From Bacteroidales bacterium (lineage in GTDB: Bacteria; Bacteroidota; Bacteroidia; Bacteroidales; Paludibacteraceae): a stretch of DNA of 14,375 nt. A model generated the notes under the pieces. That model did not search any database and had not been told where the DNA came from. It saw only the letters and a list, made by a program, of their open reading frames with translations. Shown here piece by piece: positions 1-7,930 of the stretch; position 1 is the stretch's first letter; each line of letters opens with the position of its first letter. Made by a program: the position numbers and the translations under genes. The stretch is taken from the NCBI GenBank assembly GCA_900769555.1, contig CAAGHA010000153.1, forward strand, positions 1 to 14,375, read 5' to 3'.

Positions 1-705
1 ACCCGCGCGGTGGCAGTAGAAGCCGTAAAAATGGCTGTTACGGGCGTTGTAGCCGCTGGAGTGGGTTACGGAACCAACGTAATCGTTACTGACCTTACAG
101 GCAGTGAAAATTGGGGCAAGATTGCTGGGTTTGGAAGTTCGCTTCTCGCGGGTATGTGGACATATCGTCAGGTCAACAAAATAGATATGCGGTATAACCT
201 GTCAGGCCTTCATTCGAAGATCTATCTTAAAGTTCCTGAGAGCAAGTTTACCAAGGAAGATGTTATCAAGCAGTTTTCCGAAGATAAATGGGCTGAAATG
301 TCTACATATGACAAGAAACTGATGCTTGAAAAGCTTGGCAACAACATCGCTGATGATCTTGGTATTGTAGAAAAGCCTCGTATCCGTTATTACTATAACA
401 GTGATAAAAACGCTGGCTATGGCTATTTTGAAGATAAGTCGTACACTATTAACATCAACGAATACTACTTTAACAAGGGAAACAAACCCGGGAGCGAAAT
501 GCTCGACACGATTGCTCACGAGTACCGTCACTGTTGGCAGTATAACAACCTTGGATTGGACGATGTGAGTTATTCCTACATCCATTACGTAAGCTATGAC
601 AAAAAGCTCGGAAACTGGGATGCCTACTATTGGCAGGCTTGCGAGGTTGACAGTCGCAACTACGCTAAAATTTGGACATCGATTTTGAAAGGATTAATGA
701 AATGA
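1..705 (+). CDS. C-terminal part of a putative polymorphic-toxin-like protein with HExxH metallopeptidase motif (5' partial)
   Basis: The reading frame is open to the left edge, so the gene very probably starts outside the window; the GTG at 10 is only the first start-like codon and has no room for a ribosome binding site. Numbering from that GTG, residues 1-50 are Gly/Ala-rich and hydrophobic, like a linker or pretoxin segment. Residues 65-160 are mixed and polar. Residues 166-178 contain a zincin motif, AHEYRHCWQ, with His170, Glu171 and His174. Near the end, Glu212 in WQACEVDSRNYA is a plausible third zinc ligand. HExRHxWQ followed by a Q..E.D.R.YA segment is typical of small metallopeptidase domains at the C-termini of secreted polymorphic toxins in Firmicutes. 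Its last codon and stop overlap the next gene's ATG, as in toxin-immunity pairs. The toxin role is inferred; the HExxH motif is directly visible. It could instead be a phage-related or housekeeping zincin. Confidence 0.7.
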   Translation, partial: TRAVAVEAVKMAVTGVVAAGVGYGTNVIVTDLTGSENWGKIAGFGSSLLAGMWTYRQVNKIDMRYNLSGLHSKIYLKVPESKFTKEDVIKQFSEDKWAEMSTYDKKLMLEKLGNNIADDLGIVEKPRIRYYYNSDKNAGYGYFEDKSYTININEYYFNKGNKPGSEMLDTIAHEYRHCWQYNNLGLDDVSYSYIHYVSYDKKLGNWDAYYWQACEVDSRNYAKIWTSILKGLMK

Positions 706-1022
706 AACAAGAAATTAATACGATCGAGATATATCTTCGTAATGAGTTTTCTCTTTTCGGAGAACAGCTCTTGTATGAACTTAAGAGATTTGAGCGAAAT
801 TTAGATATTGGTGCCGAATTGGCACTAGCATTGAAGCACGGAAAGTTTCCAAGAAAAACACGTGTTTCTGTATCTTATCAAGGTAAAGTTTACACAGCAA
901 AAAAGCTCTATCAAAAGAAATATGCAGAATCAATTTATGCTGCATATAGCCTTTTAAGTCAATTGAGAGAATGCCCCGATATTATTATTAATGCTATGGA
1001 GAAAGGATTTCAAACTAAGTGA
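702..1022 (+). CDS. Small hypothetical protein, candidate immunity partner of the upstream zincin
   Basis: This encodes 106 residues from the ATG at 702, which overlaps the preceding stop codon in an ATGA arrangement and has an AAAGGA ribosome binding site at 688-693. An in-frame TTG at 672 would lengthen it by ten residues but lies inside the upstream gene without a good binding site, so 702 is preferred. The protein appears soluble and helical, rich in Lys, Tyr and Glu, with no signal peptide or membrane segment. The middle has a short basic stretch (KFPRKTRVSVSYQGKVYTAK) followed by a Tyr/Ala-rich helix. I recognise no family. Its size, cytoplasmic character, translational coupling and position directly after a toxin-like C-terminus suggest an immunity protein. 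The intrinsic terminator immediately after it ends this transcription unit. Confidence 0.7.
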   Translation: MKQEINTIEIYLRNEFSLFGEQLLYELKRFERNLDIGAELALALKHGKFPRKTRVSVSYQGKVYTAKKLYQKKYAESIYAAYSLLSQLRECPDIIINAMEKGFQTK

Positions 1023-1025
1023 AAG

Positions 1026-1059
1026 AAAAAGGAGGCGGATAATCATTTGCCTCCTTTTT
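1026..1059 (+). terminator. Intrinsic terminator after the zincin / small-protein pair
   Basis: A perfect 11-bp inverted repeat is visible: AAAAAGGAGGC at 1026-1036 pairs with GCCTCCTTTTT at 1049-1059 around a 12-nt loop. The 3' arm ends in the T tract. It begins four bases after the stop of the 106-residue gene and ends ten bases before the phosphoesterase ATG, so it also occupies the phosphoesterase's upstream region. Confidence 0.85.
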
Positions 1060-1069
1060 CGGATTATAT

Positions 1070-1804
1070 ATGATTTATGTTACTGGAGATCTGCACGGCG
1101 ATTTTAGTGCTCTAGAATCTTTTGCCTGCAGTGAAGATGGAAAAAATCTTACAAAAAAGGATTACGTAATTGTTCTTGGCGATTTTGGTATTTGGCCCGA
1201 AAAAATGGAAGAAATAAAAGCACTCAGTGATAAGCTTAATTATACGCTCTTATTTTTGGATGGAAACCATGAACATCATCCGCTGTTGCAAAATTTTCAA
1301 CAAGAACAATTATTTGGTGGCTTAGTACATAATGTTTTGGGCACGTATCATCTATGCCGAGGTGGAATTTATATAATTCCAACAGAGGATGGGAATGTAA
1401 CAATTGCAGTTTGCGGTGGAGGAGATAGTAGAGATAAGGATCAACGAATTAATAACGTTGATTGGTTTGTTCAAGAAAAGATTAGTGAGTTTGATGTAGA
1501 TACATTGTTGGATAATGCGGCGGTCTATAATATGCAAGTTGATTATTTTTTGTCGCATTCATTATCGGCGGCGGTTAAGGCGGAATGGAATTATGAATGT
1601 TCAAGCTGTTCGTTTAGCAAAAATGTTACGTATGAAATAACAGAGAGTGATTATAGAATAAGAGATATTGTGGGAGCGCTAAAAGCACAAAAGTATTTAA
1701 GCGCACACGAGCATATTGATAGGGATTTTTGTTTAGCTGGGAAGCAATACCGTAGTGTTTATAAGGACTTTGTTGAATTGGAGTTGATCATTAATAAATA
1801 TTAA
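1070..1804 (+). CDS. Calcineurin-like metallophosphoesterase
   Basis: The 244-residue protein carries the ordered motifs of the binuclear-metal phosphoesterase superfamily: GDLHGD at 6-11 (Asp7, His9), GDFG at 37-40 (Asp38), GNHE at 65-68 (Asn66, His67), a lone His163 in LSHS, and AHEH at 212-215 replacing the usual GHxH. Its length fits the small Ser/Thr-phosphatase or nucleotide-phosphatase branch. The substrate cannot be told from sequence. It should be cytoplasmic, with no signal peptide. ATG 1070 is the only sensible start, since MIYVTGDLHGD is a typical family N-terminus and an in-frame stop lies at 1040. No Shine-Dalgarno sequence lies at normal distance, and an intrinsic terminator ends ten bases before the start, so how it is expressed is unclear. 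It precedes the kinase-NLR operon by 84 bases with no terminator between them, and could oppose the kinase; that link is inference. Confidence 0.9.
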   Translation: MIYVTGDLHGDFSALESFACSEDGKNLTKKDYVIVLGDFGIWPEKMEEIKALSDKLNYTLLFLDGNHEHHPLLQNFQQEQLFGGLVHNVLGTYHLCRGGIYIIPTEDGNVTIAVCGGGDSRDKDQRINNVDWFVQEKISEFDVDTLLDNAAVYNMQVDYFLSHSLSAAVKAEWNYECSSCSFSKNVTYEITESDYRIRDIVGALKAQKYLSAHEHIDRDFCLAGKQYRSVYKDFVELELIINKY

Positions 1805-1825
1805 TACAATTATGATGGCAATATA

Positions 1826-1854
1826 TTGAAAGTTTCGACATTTTGTGATATAAT
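1826..1854 (+). promoter_or_regulatory. Sigma-A-type promoter of the kinase-NLR operon
   Basis: The sequence shows TTGAAA at 1826-1831, a 17-bp spacer, and a perfect TATAAT at 1849-1854 preceded by TGA (extended -10). Transcription would start near 1861, giving a leader of roughly 28 bases before the ATG at 1889, with AGGAGG at 1878-1883. An 8-bp perfect inverted repeat (1850-1857 and 1869-1876) spans the -10 and start region and might be an operator, although it is entirely A/T. Confidence 0.8.
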
Positions 1855-1888
1855 ATATATTGGATATTTATATTATTAGGAGGCTAAT

Positions 1889-3454
1889 ATGAGACAAATA
1901 GTAAATCGTGTTATGTCATTGAGTTACGAAATTTTCAATATGGATAATGTTGTTGTGGATATAAAAGGAAATCCTGATTTTATTCAAATTCTCAATTCAT
2001 ATCCCAATTATGTTTACCAAAAGAAAGCGTTTGTGAAGGAAACATTAAATCGCGTTAAAGAGTTAGGCTACGAGATTTCTAACGTGGATGATATTACCAC
2101 TGACCCAAAATTCATTGAAATTATGAATTCATATCCTGACGAGGAAACTAGAGGAACGAAAATCTCCGTAGAGTATTCGGTTGATGTTTGTTTTCTTGCT
2201 TATCTCGTAAAGCTTCTATATGAAAAAAATGGTAGACCTTTTTTTAGCCCTGATTGGGAAAGAGTTAAGCGTGTAATTAACAATGGCACCAGTGGACAAA
2301 CCGACTTTTTTGATCCAGATAAAAGCAAAATGTGGATTAATGTCTTTTCGGCATTGGATAATAGCATTCATTTGTTTACTCCAGAGGAATTCGATAGCTT
2401 TGCTGATTTTTTTGAAAATTACATTTCCTTTTATGGCAAAATGAACAATACCAAAACTGTTCCTTTTTACAGTCGTTGGCTTAGAGAAATTGCCGCTATG
2501 TACACGATTTATCTTAATGCAATGTATGAGGATTTTGAGGAGATCGCGACTTCACTTCAGAAAGCATTGGAAGAAGGGATGGGAAAGAAATCGCGAAAAC
2601 GCTTATTACGTTATGAAACAGATGCTGTTAGAAATTATTTGATGACTAACATATTTATGGCTTGCGATAAAAAAGATAAGGACAAAGTGATCGCGATGCT
2701 TTGTAAATATATTGCCGAGAATCCAGACGAATTTGTCTACGAAAGAGGCATAAGTCACGATAAGAGATATCGAAGATATTATTGTGTAATTAAAGAGATG
2801 CTTCGTTGGATACTGGAAGAAGCGAAATTTGATTTTGGTAATGAGAATTTGCTTAAAAACTTTTGCGACGATAACGTTGACTATAAATGTAAAGATGCCA
2901 ATATTCGTATGTTAGAATCCGTTTTAGTTAGAAAGATAATGAGTTTTTCTGAGCCAAGACCCGGTGTGACATCTCAAGATAAACATGATGAAAAATGGTT
3001 GAGTTTCTTGATATCAGAAGAGAAAGATTTCGAGGGAAAATATACGGTTACTATTCCGACCAAAGATTCTGAGAATGTACAAAAGAAAACATTTAAGTAT
3101 TCTAGAACCTACAAACTTGTATTTTCCATTGAGAGAGACAGGATTGATTCTATGATATCTTATAAGGATGAAGCTAAAATTTGCAAGAGAAAGTATGAGG
3201 AGGTCGTAGATAGTGTTGTTAAACTTCTTCGTTTTTTCATTATGTTGATTGTTATTTCCAAAGCACAAAGCAGCACGAAGAACGAATGGGAACGGCCATC
3301 AAAAGATGACGTTTTGAATAGCATAAATCGTGTTATGAGTAAACAAGGATTGCTTTCTCTCCCTACTCATACTGTAAACGGATTTAATGAAAAAACAATG
3401 ATGGATTTTTGTATTATTAAGTACATTGAAGAGTCATTTGATGACGAAGACTAA
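1889..3454 (+). CDS. 521-residue protein of unknown function with duplicated N-terminal motif, first gene of the operon
   Basis: I do not recognise this protein. The start is secure: AGGAGG at 1878-1883 sits five bases before the ATG. Residues 5-40 and 53-84 are two copies of one motif, roughly (V/L)NRV..L.YEI.N(M/V)D followed by P.FI.I(L/M)NSYP, forming a tandem duplication. Residues about 90-380 look mainly helical, with many Lys, Glu, Asp and aromatic residues and a dibasic patch (GKKSRKRLLRYE). Residues about 390-435 look beta-rich (YTVTIPTKD, YKLVFSIERD). Around 439-459 a hydrophobic stretch, VVKLLRFFIMLIVISKA, could be a buried helix or one membrane segment. There is no signal peptide and the C-terminus is acidic (EESFDDED). 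As first gene of a unit encoding a kinase and three NLR-like proteins, it may be an effector, kinase substrate or adaptor. This is inference from position only. Confidence 0.9.
   Translation: MRQIVNRVMSLSYEIFNMDNVVVDIKGNPDFIQILNSYPNYVYQKKAFVKETLNRVKELGYEISNVDDITTDPKFIEIMNSYPDEETRGTKISVEYSVDVCFLAYLVKLLYEKNGRPFFSPDWERVKRVINNGTSGQTDFFDPDKSKMWINVFSALDNSIHLFTPEEFDSFADFFENYISFYGKMNNTKTVPFYSRWLREIAAMYTIYLNAMYEDFEEIATSLQKALEEGMGKKSRKRLLRYETDAVRNYLMTNIFMACDKKDKDKVIAMLCKYIAENPDEFVYERGISHDKRYRRYYCVIKEMLRWILEEAKFDFGNENLLKNFCDDNVDYKCKDANIRMLESVLVRKIMSFSEPRPGVTSQDKHDEKWLSFLISEEKDFEGKYTVTIPTKDSENVQKKTFKYSRTYKLVFSIERDRIDSMISYKDEAKICKRKYEEVVDSVVKLLRFFIMLIVISKAQSSTKNEWERPSKDDVLNSINRVMSKQGLLSLPTHTVNGFNEKTMMDFCIIKYIEESFDDED
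1901..2140 (+). repeat. Internal protein-level tandem duplication in the 521-residue protein
   Basis: Copy A (1901-2008, residues 5-40) and copy B (2045-2140, residues 53-84) align without large gaps. Shared positions include NRV, YEI, N-x-D, P-x-FI-x-I and NSYP. The intervening linker is twelve residues (YVYQKKAFVKET). Nucleotide identity is only moderate, so the duplication is old or has been under selection. Confidence 0.75.
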
Positions 3455-3482
3455 ATTTTGAAGTGTTGGAAAGGAGTTTGAT

Positions 3483-4895
3483 ATGGTCAAATCAAATTCA
3501 GACCGCGAAATTGCCACAGAAATTACATTGACCGCAACTGGTCGTACCGAAAAATTAACATACATTGGTGCAGGGACAACATGTATTGTTTATCAAACAG
3601 AATCGAAAGATATCGTAAAAGAGTTCGCACCTCTCATTCGCGTAAATAATGACTATGTAAAAACCATGAGTCGAAAATCAAATGCGAATGGCGAACTTAC
3701 ACCATTGGAATCGCTATCTGCTTTTCATCTTGGGCTTGTAAGAGAAAGAAGGGTTGCTTTTGATTCTGAGATAACCATAATTGACGAGTTGAATTGCAGG
3801 TACCGCAACGAAGAGGACAATATGTTCTTAGTACCTAAAGATATGCCGGAAACATCATTGGGAAGATGTCATTGGTGTGACTATGTAGGAGGAAGAACTT
3901 TAGAAACAGTATTTGCTGAAGCAAAAAGCCACAACAATGCCTTTTATCACCGGATTACCTATATCCTTCCCTTTATCATCAGTTTGTTTGATGAAATTGC
4001 ATTTTATCACAGAGATTGCACAGAGGATGCTTTTAAGTGTGGCATATTAAATCTCGATGTTAAACCGGAGAATCTTTTTGCAATTAAGTCACAGGGTAAA
4101 TACATTGGTGTGCGAAATCTGGATTTTGGAAGTGCGAGAAGAATAGAAGACGTATATAACGGTAACACTTTAGTTGAACAGGGGTTAATAACACAAATTC
4201 GCAATTATGCCGCAGAACATAATTATTCGATTGAAAATCCTAGCAAACTGATAATTGATAAAATAGCTTCAAAGTTCTTTGCGAGTTCCCCTGGATTTTA
4301 TGATAAAGAACGAATTGGTGAAATCATTAAAAAATGCTTAAATCCTCAAAAATCAACAGTGGGTGTCATATCAGATTTAAAGCTGCTTGATATTTTGGCT
4401 GCATGGAAGACATTCCTTTTCGCGCTTAGCGATTCGACTGATTTGTTTTTAGAAACAGAAAAAACAAAAAACAAAGATGAAAAAACAGTAGTAAAAGAAA
4501 TATTTGATGAGATTTTTGAAAACAATCAGTTGACTCAAAGCAATTCGCTTTTTGAGAGTTATAATATTTATGCTCAACTTTATGAGATTATGGCGAGAAG
4601 TCTTGAAGGAAAACGCCGTTATAGACTTTCAGCATCAGAGATAGCAGATCGTCTTAGAAATATATTGTGTATATTAGATGGTGTTCCGGAACATATGAAA
4701 AGCGAAGACCAACGAGATTTTGAAGCTATGAATTATATCTACAAACAAAAAGATGAATTACTGGCTTCGCACGGATTAAAAACGGTTAAAGATATGATCG
4801 AATTTTGCAGAGCGAACGAAGCTAAAGGTCTAAAAACGCCTGAAAAACTGGGAGACCTTCATTGGTTTCTTTTGTTTGGAGAAAAGCATACCTAA
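3483..4895 (+). CDS. Divergent Hanks-type (Ser/Thr-like) protein kinase
   Basis: The 470-residue cytoplasmic protein has recognisable kinase landmarks. A glycine-rich loop IGAGTTCIVYQ lies at 28-38, the ATP-anchoring lysine is probably Lys46 in IVKEF, and the catalytic loop LNLDVKPENLF covers 189-199 with Asp192, Lys194 and Asn197. DFG is at 214-216 in NLDFGSARR. The loop reads NLD rather than HRD, as in kinases not activated through the HRD arginine. After DFG there is a segment of about 50 residues before SSPGFYDKE at 268-276, which resembles the TPGYxAPE end of an activation segment. LKLLDILAAWKTFLFAL near 299-315 fits the following helix. All catalytic residues are present, so activity is expected. 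The C-terminal 100 or so residues are helical and unassigned, with no transmembrane helix or PASTA domains. AAGGAG at 3471-3476 supports the ATG. It lies 28 bases after the 521-residue gene and upstream of the three NLR-like genes, making it the best effector candidate. Confidence 0.88.
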   Translation: MVKSNSDREIATEITLTATGRTEKLTYIGAGTTCIVYQTESKDIVKEFAPLIRVNNDYVKTMSRKSNANGELTPLESLSAFHLGLVRERRVAFDSEITIIDELNCRYRNEEDNMFLVPKDMPETSLGRCHWCDYVGGRTLETVFAEAKSHNNAFYHRITYILPFIISLFDEIAFYHRDCTEDAFKCGILNLDVKPENLFAIKSQGKYIGVRNLDFGSARRIEDVYNGNTLVEQGLITQIRNYAAEHNYSIENPSKLIIDKIASKFFASSPGFYDKERIGEIIKKCLNPQKSTVGVISDLKLLDILAAWKTFLFALSDSTDLFLETEKTKNKDEKTVVKEIFDEIFENNQLTQSNSLFESYNIYAQLYEIMARSLEGKRRYRLSASEIADRLRNILCILDGVPEHMKSEDQRDFEAMNYIYKQKDELLASHGLKTVKDMIEFCRANEAKGLKTPEKLGDLHWFLLFGEKHT

Positions 4896-4948
4896 AAAAC
4901 GATACCGACATGTAATTGTTTAAAAACCATTAGAACGGAGGCTCAGGC

Positions 4949-7921
4949 ATGATTAATTCTAATTTATATCCTGATGTTGTTTGCGAGAATCATACATACG
5001 TGAGCTCGTTCGGCAATGTAGGTTCACACCCGATAATTCAAGTTTACAGATATAGTCAAAGAAGACCAATGCTTGTTATTGGAGAGGGCTCGATTGGTAA
5101 ATCTACCGCGATGATTATTCTGCAGGCGCAGCTTCTACATGAAGGGATTCCTTGCTTTTTGTTCGAATGTAAGTATATTAATCGACAGAGCATCGCCGAA
5201 CTGCAGAAGCTGTCCCCCACGCAGAAAGCAGTAGTAATTATTGATGGATTAGACGAAACGAAAGGCAGTATTCGCCCTGCTTTGCTTTCAGAGATACAAC
5301 GTCTTAGAAATGACAACATTCAAATCATTATCACCTCTAGATACAATCCCCAACAGTATGCAGAAGAGGAAAAAGCCCTGTTCGCTCAATTCGTTGTTGC
5401 AGAATTGCAAAAATTCTCAGATAAAAGAATCCGGGAAATTGTTGGAGATCGTGTTTTTAGGAATCAAGGCTATGTCAGTTTACTAAGAAATACCATGTAT
5501 CTCGCGTTGCATCTTGAATTCGTTGCAAGAGGTGTCGATGAGGAATATTCTGCACAAATATATTCAGAGTCGGAGTTTTTGGAAAAATATTTTCAATTAC
5601 TATATCGTCAAAAAGAATATGGTGACGATTTTGAAACAAAATATCTTACAGATTTGACTGCGTTAGGCAATTTGCTTTATGATCGTTTCTTTGATAATCG
5701 AAGCATTTGCAATAACATGCAAATTCCCAAGGAACTTACGCACTTATTCTACTACAAAGAAGGCATATTGTACTCCTCTCATTTGAAATATGAAAACTTT
5801 GCTTTAGCTTTGTATATGAAACGTAGCATATCAGACACTTTTTCCAGATGGCACAACAAGAAATCCTTTGTCAAGCAGTACATTGAGCAAATGTTTGATA
5901 TAAGATTAAAAGTGGATGAGTATGGTGTGGAGCGTGATGCGGCGGAGTCATTCTACTATTTAGGACAAATGATTCAAAGACTTGAGCATGGCACTGAAAT
6001 CATCGCAGCTATGAATCAAGAGGAGTTCAGAAAGCCCACATCTTTGTACGCAAATCTGATGTGTATTTATCTCGGGTACAATAATGATATTCTTGATGAT
6101 GGCGCATGTAATGTTGATGATACTTTCAAAGATATATTACCAGAACTCGCAAGATTTTATATTACGTATTTCAGCAGATTTATACGTTATTTGAGAACTA
6201 GCTATATTTACGATGTAGAGCCGCTAAAAAGCAGAATGCCCGAGTTGCTCGAGATTTGCATCAATAACGACGTATACAAAAGTGTTAACAACTGTCTAAT
6301 AGTGAGAAATGATAACAGTTTGGACTTGGCGTGCATTAATAGTGTTATTCCAGACGATGGATCTGTAAAAAAGATTTTGGACTGTGCTTTCTCGCGAATC
6401 AATGGTTTAACAGAACTCGTTTTCCCTAGCAGCGTAGAACAGTTAGAGGATTCTGCTATTTATCAGTGTGACCATTTAAGACGTATTGAGTTCGGAAAGG
6501 ATATTTGGTATATTTCAGCAACGGCTATTATTGAATGCCCGCAATTATCAGAACTAACCGTTGCGGATGAAAATCCTCGCTTTTATAGTCAAGGAAATTG
6601 TATTATCGATTCCGAAAGAAAAACTATGGTTTTGGGATGTAAAAATAGTATTATTCCTGATGACGGTTCGGTAATGGAAATATCTGAGGATACATTTGCT
6701 CCTATTGAAGAATTAACAGAACTTTGGATTCCTGACGGTGTGGAAGTTGTTCGTACTGAGGCAGTGACTAGATGTTTGAATCTCCAATCTGTATATTTTG
6801 GACGCAATATAAAGTATATTGAAACTGGAGCTATTTGTTTTTGCTATGGGCTAAAAAAAATCAGTGTTCATCCAGAAAATACATATTATAAGTCTGTTGA
6901 TAATTGTTTGATAGAACTTGATACAGGACGAGTAATTTTAGTGGCCAACGGTGCTAACATTCCATCTGATGGCAATGTTTGTATAATTGCAGCAGGAGCT
7001 TTTTCTTGTTGGCGTGGTTCTGTTTTGGATTATGAAGAATTTAGTATTCCAGACAATATTATTTCTATTGAAGATTCAGCCTTTACCGTGGTTCATGGTG
7101 AAAATGCGATTGACGAAAAGTATTACCATGGCGGCATAGCATATGCAGGCAACAAAAGCAATCCGTTTATGGTTGCTGTTGGTTGTCATCCCGATTGTCA
7201 ACAATTATCTTTCCATAAGGATACAAAAATTGTGTACAAGCTCAATGGTGATTTCGATGAAATTATTATTCCTGATGGAATTATTTCTATTAGTGCGGGA
7301 GCACTGGTTGAAACTCAATATTCAAAGTTGATCATAGGAAAAGATGTTAATCATATTGGTGCACCATTAAATTTCTTTAATCAGCCATATGTGGATTTTG
7401 AAATATCAAAGCAAAATAAAAAATACTATGTAAGCAATAATTGTATAATTGAAAAAAATACAGAACGGCTCATTATTGGAAACGAAAGCGGAGTAATTCC
7501 TGATGGCATTAAAATCATTGGCAAGTATGCCTTTGCAAATACAGATGTTTTGGAAATAATTATGCCTAATAGTATCACTGCAATAGAAAAATCCGCCTTT
7601 GAATGCTGTAGTGCCCTAGAATCGCTGGTAATTAGCGATGAAATAAAAGAAATCTCAGACGAAGCATTTTTAGCTTGTATGTCTATAGAAAAATTGGTTA
7701 TTCCGGATGGTGTAACTATTATAGGAGAAGCAGCGTTTATAGGATGTGCTGATTTGAAGTATATATATCTTCCAGATTCAATTACATCCATAAAAATTGA
7801 TAGATACGGTCGGCTTCCTTTTGCTGATTGTAATAGAATCGAGGAAATCAGTATACCCAAACACTTACAGTGGTTGTCCAAGTTGTTAGATTGCGAATGC
7901 AAGGTGATTGTGAGAAATTAA
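4949..7921 (+). CDS. NLR-like protein 1: NACHT-type STAND NTPase with C-terminal BspA-type leucine-rich repeats
   Basis: This 990-residue protein starts at an ATG preceded by GGAGG at 4937-4941. Residues 1-44 are a short N-terminal segment. Walker A, GEGSIGKST, is at 45-53 (Lys51), a conserved FECK follows at 72-75, Walker B, VVIIDGLDET, is at 95-104, and the sensor strand IIITSR is at 126-131. The double-acidic DGLDE is NACHT-like. A helical region (about 155-430) includes GYVSLLRNTMYLALHLE, ESFYYLGQ and YLGYNND, shared with the two downstream paralogues. From about 440 to the end come roughly 14 LRR_5 units with a supermodule marked by NCLI/NCII at 448, 550, 652 and 831. Several AF..C positions are degenerate compared with the other two, and it lacks their terminal T.W cap. 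There is no signal peptide, so the LRRs should be intracellular. Expected role: ligand sensing by LRRs and ATP-dependent oligomerisation. No effector domain is fused. Confidence 0.92.
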   Translation: MINSNLYPDVVCENHTYVSSFGNVGSHPIIQVYRYSQRRPMLVIGEGSIGKSTAMIILQAQLLHEGIPCFLFECKYINRQSIAELQKLSPTQKAVVIIDGLDETKGSIRPALLSEIQRLRNDNIQIIITSRYNPQQYAEEEKALFAQFVVAELQKFSDKRIREIVGDRVFRNQGYVSLLRNTMYLALHLEFVARGVDEEYSAQIYSESEFLEKYFQLLYRQKEYGDDFETKYLTDLTALGNLLYDRFFDNRSICNNMQIPKELTHLFYYKEGILYSSHLKYENFALALYMKRSISDTFSRWHNKKSFVKQYIEQMFDIRLKVDEYGVERDAAESFYYLGQMIQRLEHGTEIIAAMNQEEFRKPTSLYANLMCIYLGYNNDILDDGACNVDDTFKDILPELARFYITYFSRFIRYLRTSYIYDVEPLKSRMPELLEICINNDVYKSVNNCLIVRNDNSLDLACINSVIPDDGSVKKILDCAFSRINGLTELVFPSSVEQLEDSAIYQCDHLRRIEFGKDIWYISATAIIECPQLSELTVADENPRFYSQGNCIIDSERKTMVLGCKNSIIPDDGSVMEISEDTFAPIEELTELWIPDGVEVVRTEAVTRCLNLQSVYFGRNIKYIETGAICFCYGLKKISVHPENTYYKSVDNCLIELDTGRVILVANGANIPSDGNVCIIAAGAFSCWRGSVLDYEEFSIPDNIISIEDSAFTVVHGENAIDEKYYHGGIAYAGNKSNPFMVAVGCHPDCQQLSFHKDTKIVYKLNGDFDEIIIPDGIISISAGALVETQYSKLIIGKDVNHIGAPLNFFNQPYVDFEISKQNKKYYVSNNCIIEKNTERLIIGNESGVIPDGIKIIGKYAFANTDVLEIIMPNSITAIEKSAFECCSALESLVISDEIKEISDEAFLACMSIEKLVIPDGVTIIGEAAFIGCADLKYIYLPDSITSIKIDRYGRLPFADCNRIEEISIPKHLQWLSKLLDCECKVIVRN
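6290..7510 (+). repeat. LRR supermodules in NLR-like protein 1 (NCLI-type, 102-residue period)
   Basis: The codon for the N of NCLI/NCII falls at 6290, 6596, 6902 and 7439, giving spacings of exactly 102, 102 and then 179 residues. Each is followed by a variable hairpin and then IPD(D)G before the next LRR. The two equal spacings point to duplication of whole supermodules; the longer gap may hold extra or decayed LRR units. Confidence 0.75.
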
Positions 7922-7930
7922 TTTGATTAG

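Noticed and set aside
202..585. 127-codon reverse-strand reading frame opposite the zincin domain
   Set aside because: It is antisense to the HExxH-bearing frame and its translation shows no motif; treated as a shadow.
672..701. TTG start at 672 for the 106-residue gene
   Set aside because: It lies inside the upstream gene without a suitable binding site; ATG 702 has AAAGGA at the right distance and a typical ATGA overlap.
4005..4016. HRD tripeptide at kinase residues 176-178 as the catalytic loop
   Set aside because: It lacks the following K..N; the later LDVKPEN at 191-197 has the correct Asp-Lys-Asn spacing and distance to DFG.
4896..4948. Possible terminator or separate promoter between the kinase and NLR-like gene 1
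   Set aside because: This is the longest gap in the operon (53 bases), but no stable hairpin with a T tract and no paired -35/-10 boxes are visible.
7426..7902. 158-codon reverse-strand reading frame inside NLR-like gene 1
   Set aside because: It is antisense to a confidently assigned LRR region, has no recognisable domains, and arises from the low-complexity codon pattern of the repeats.
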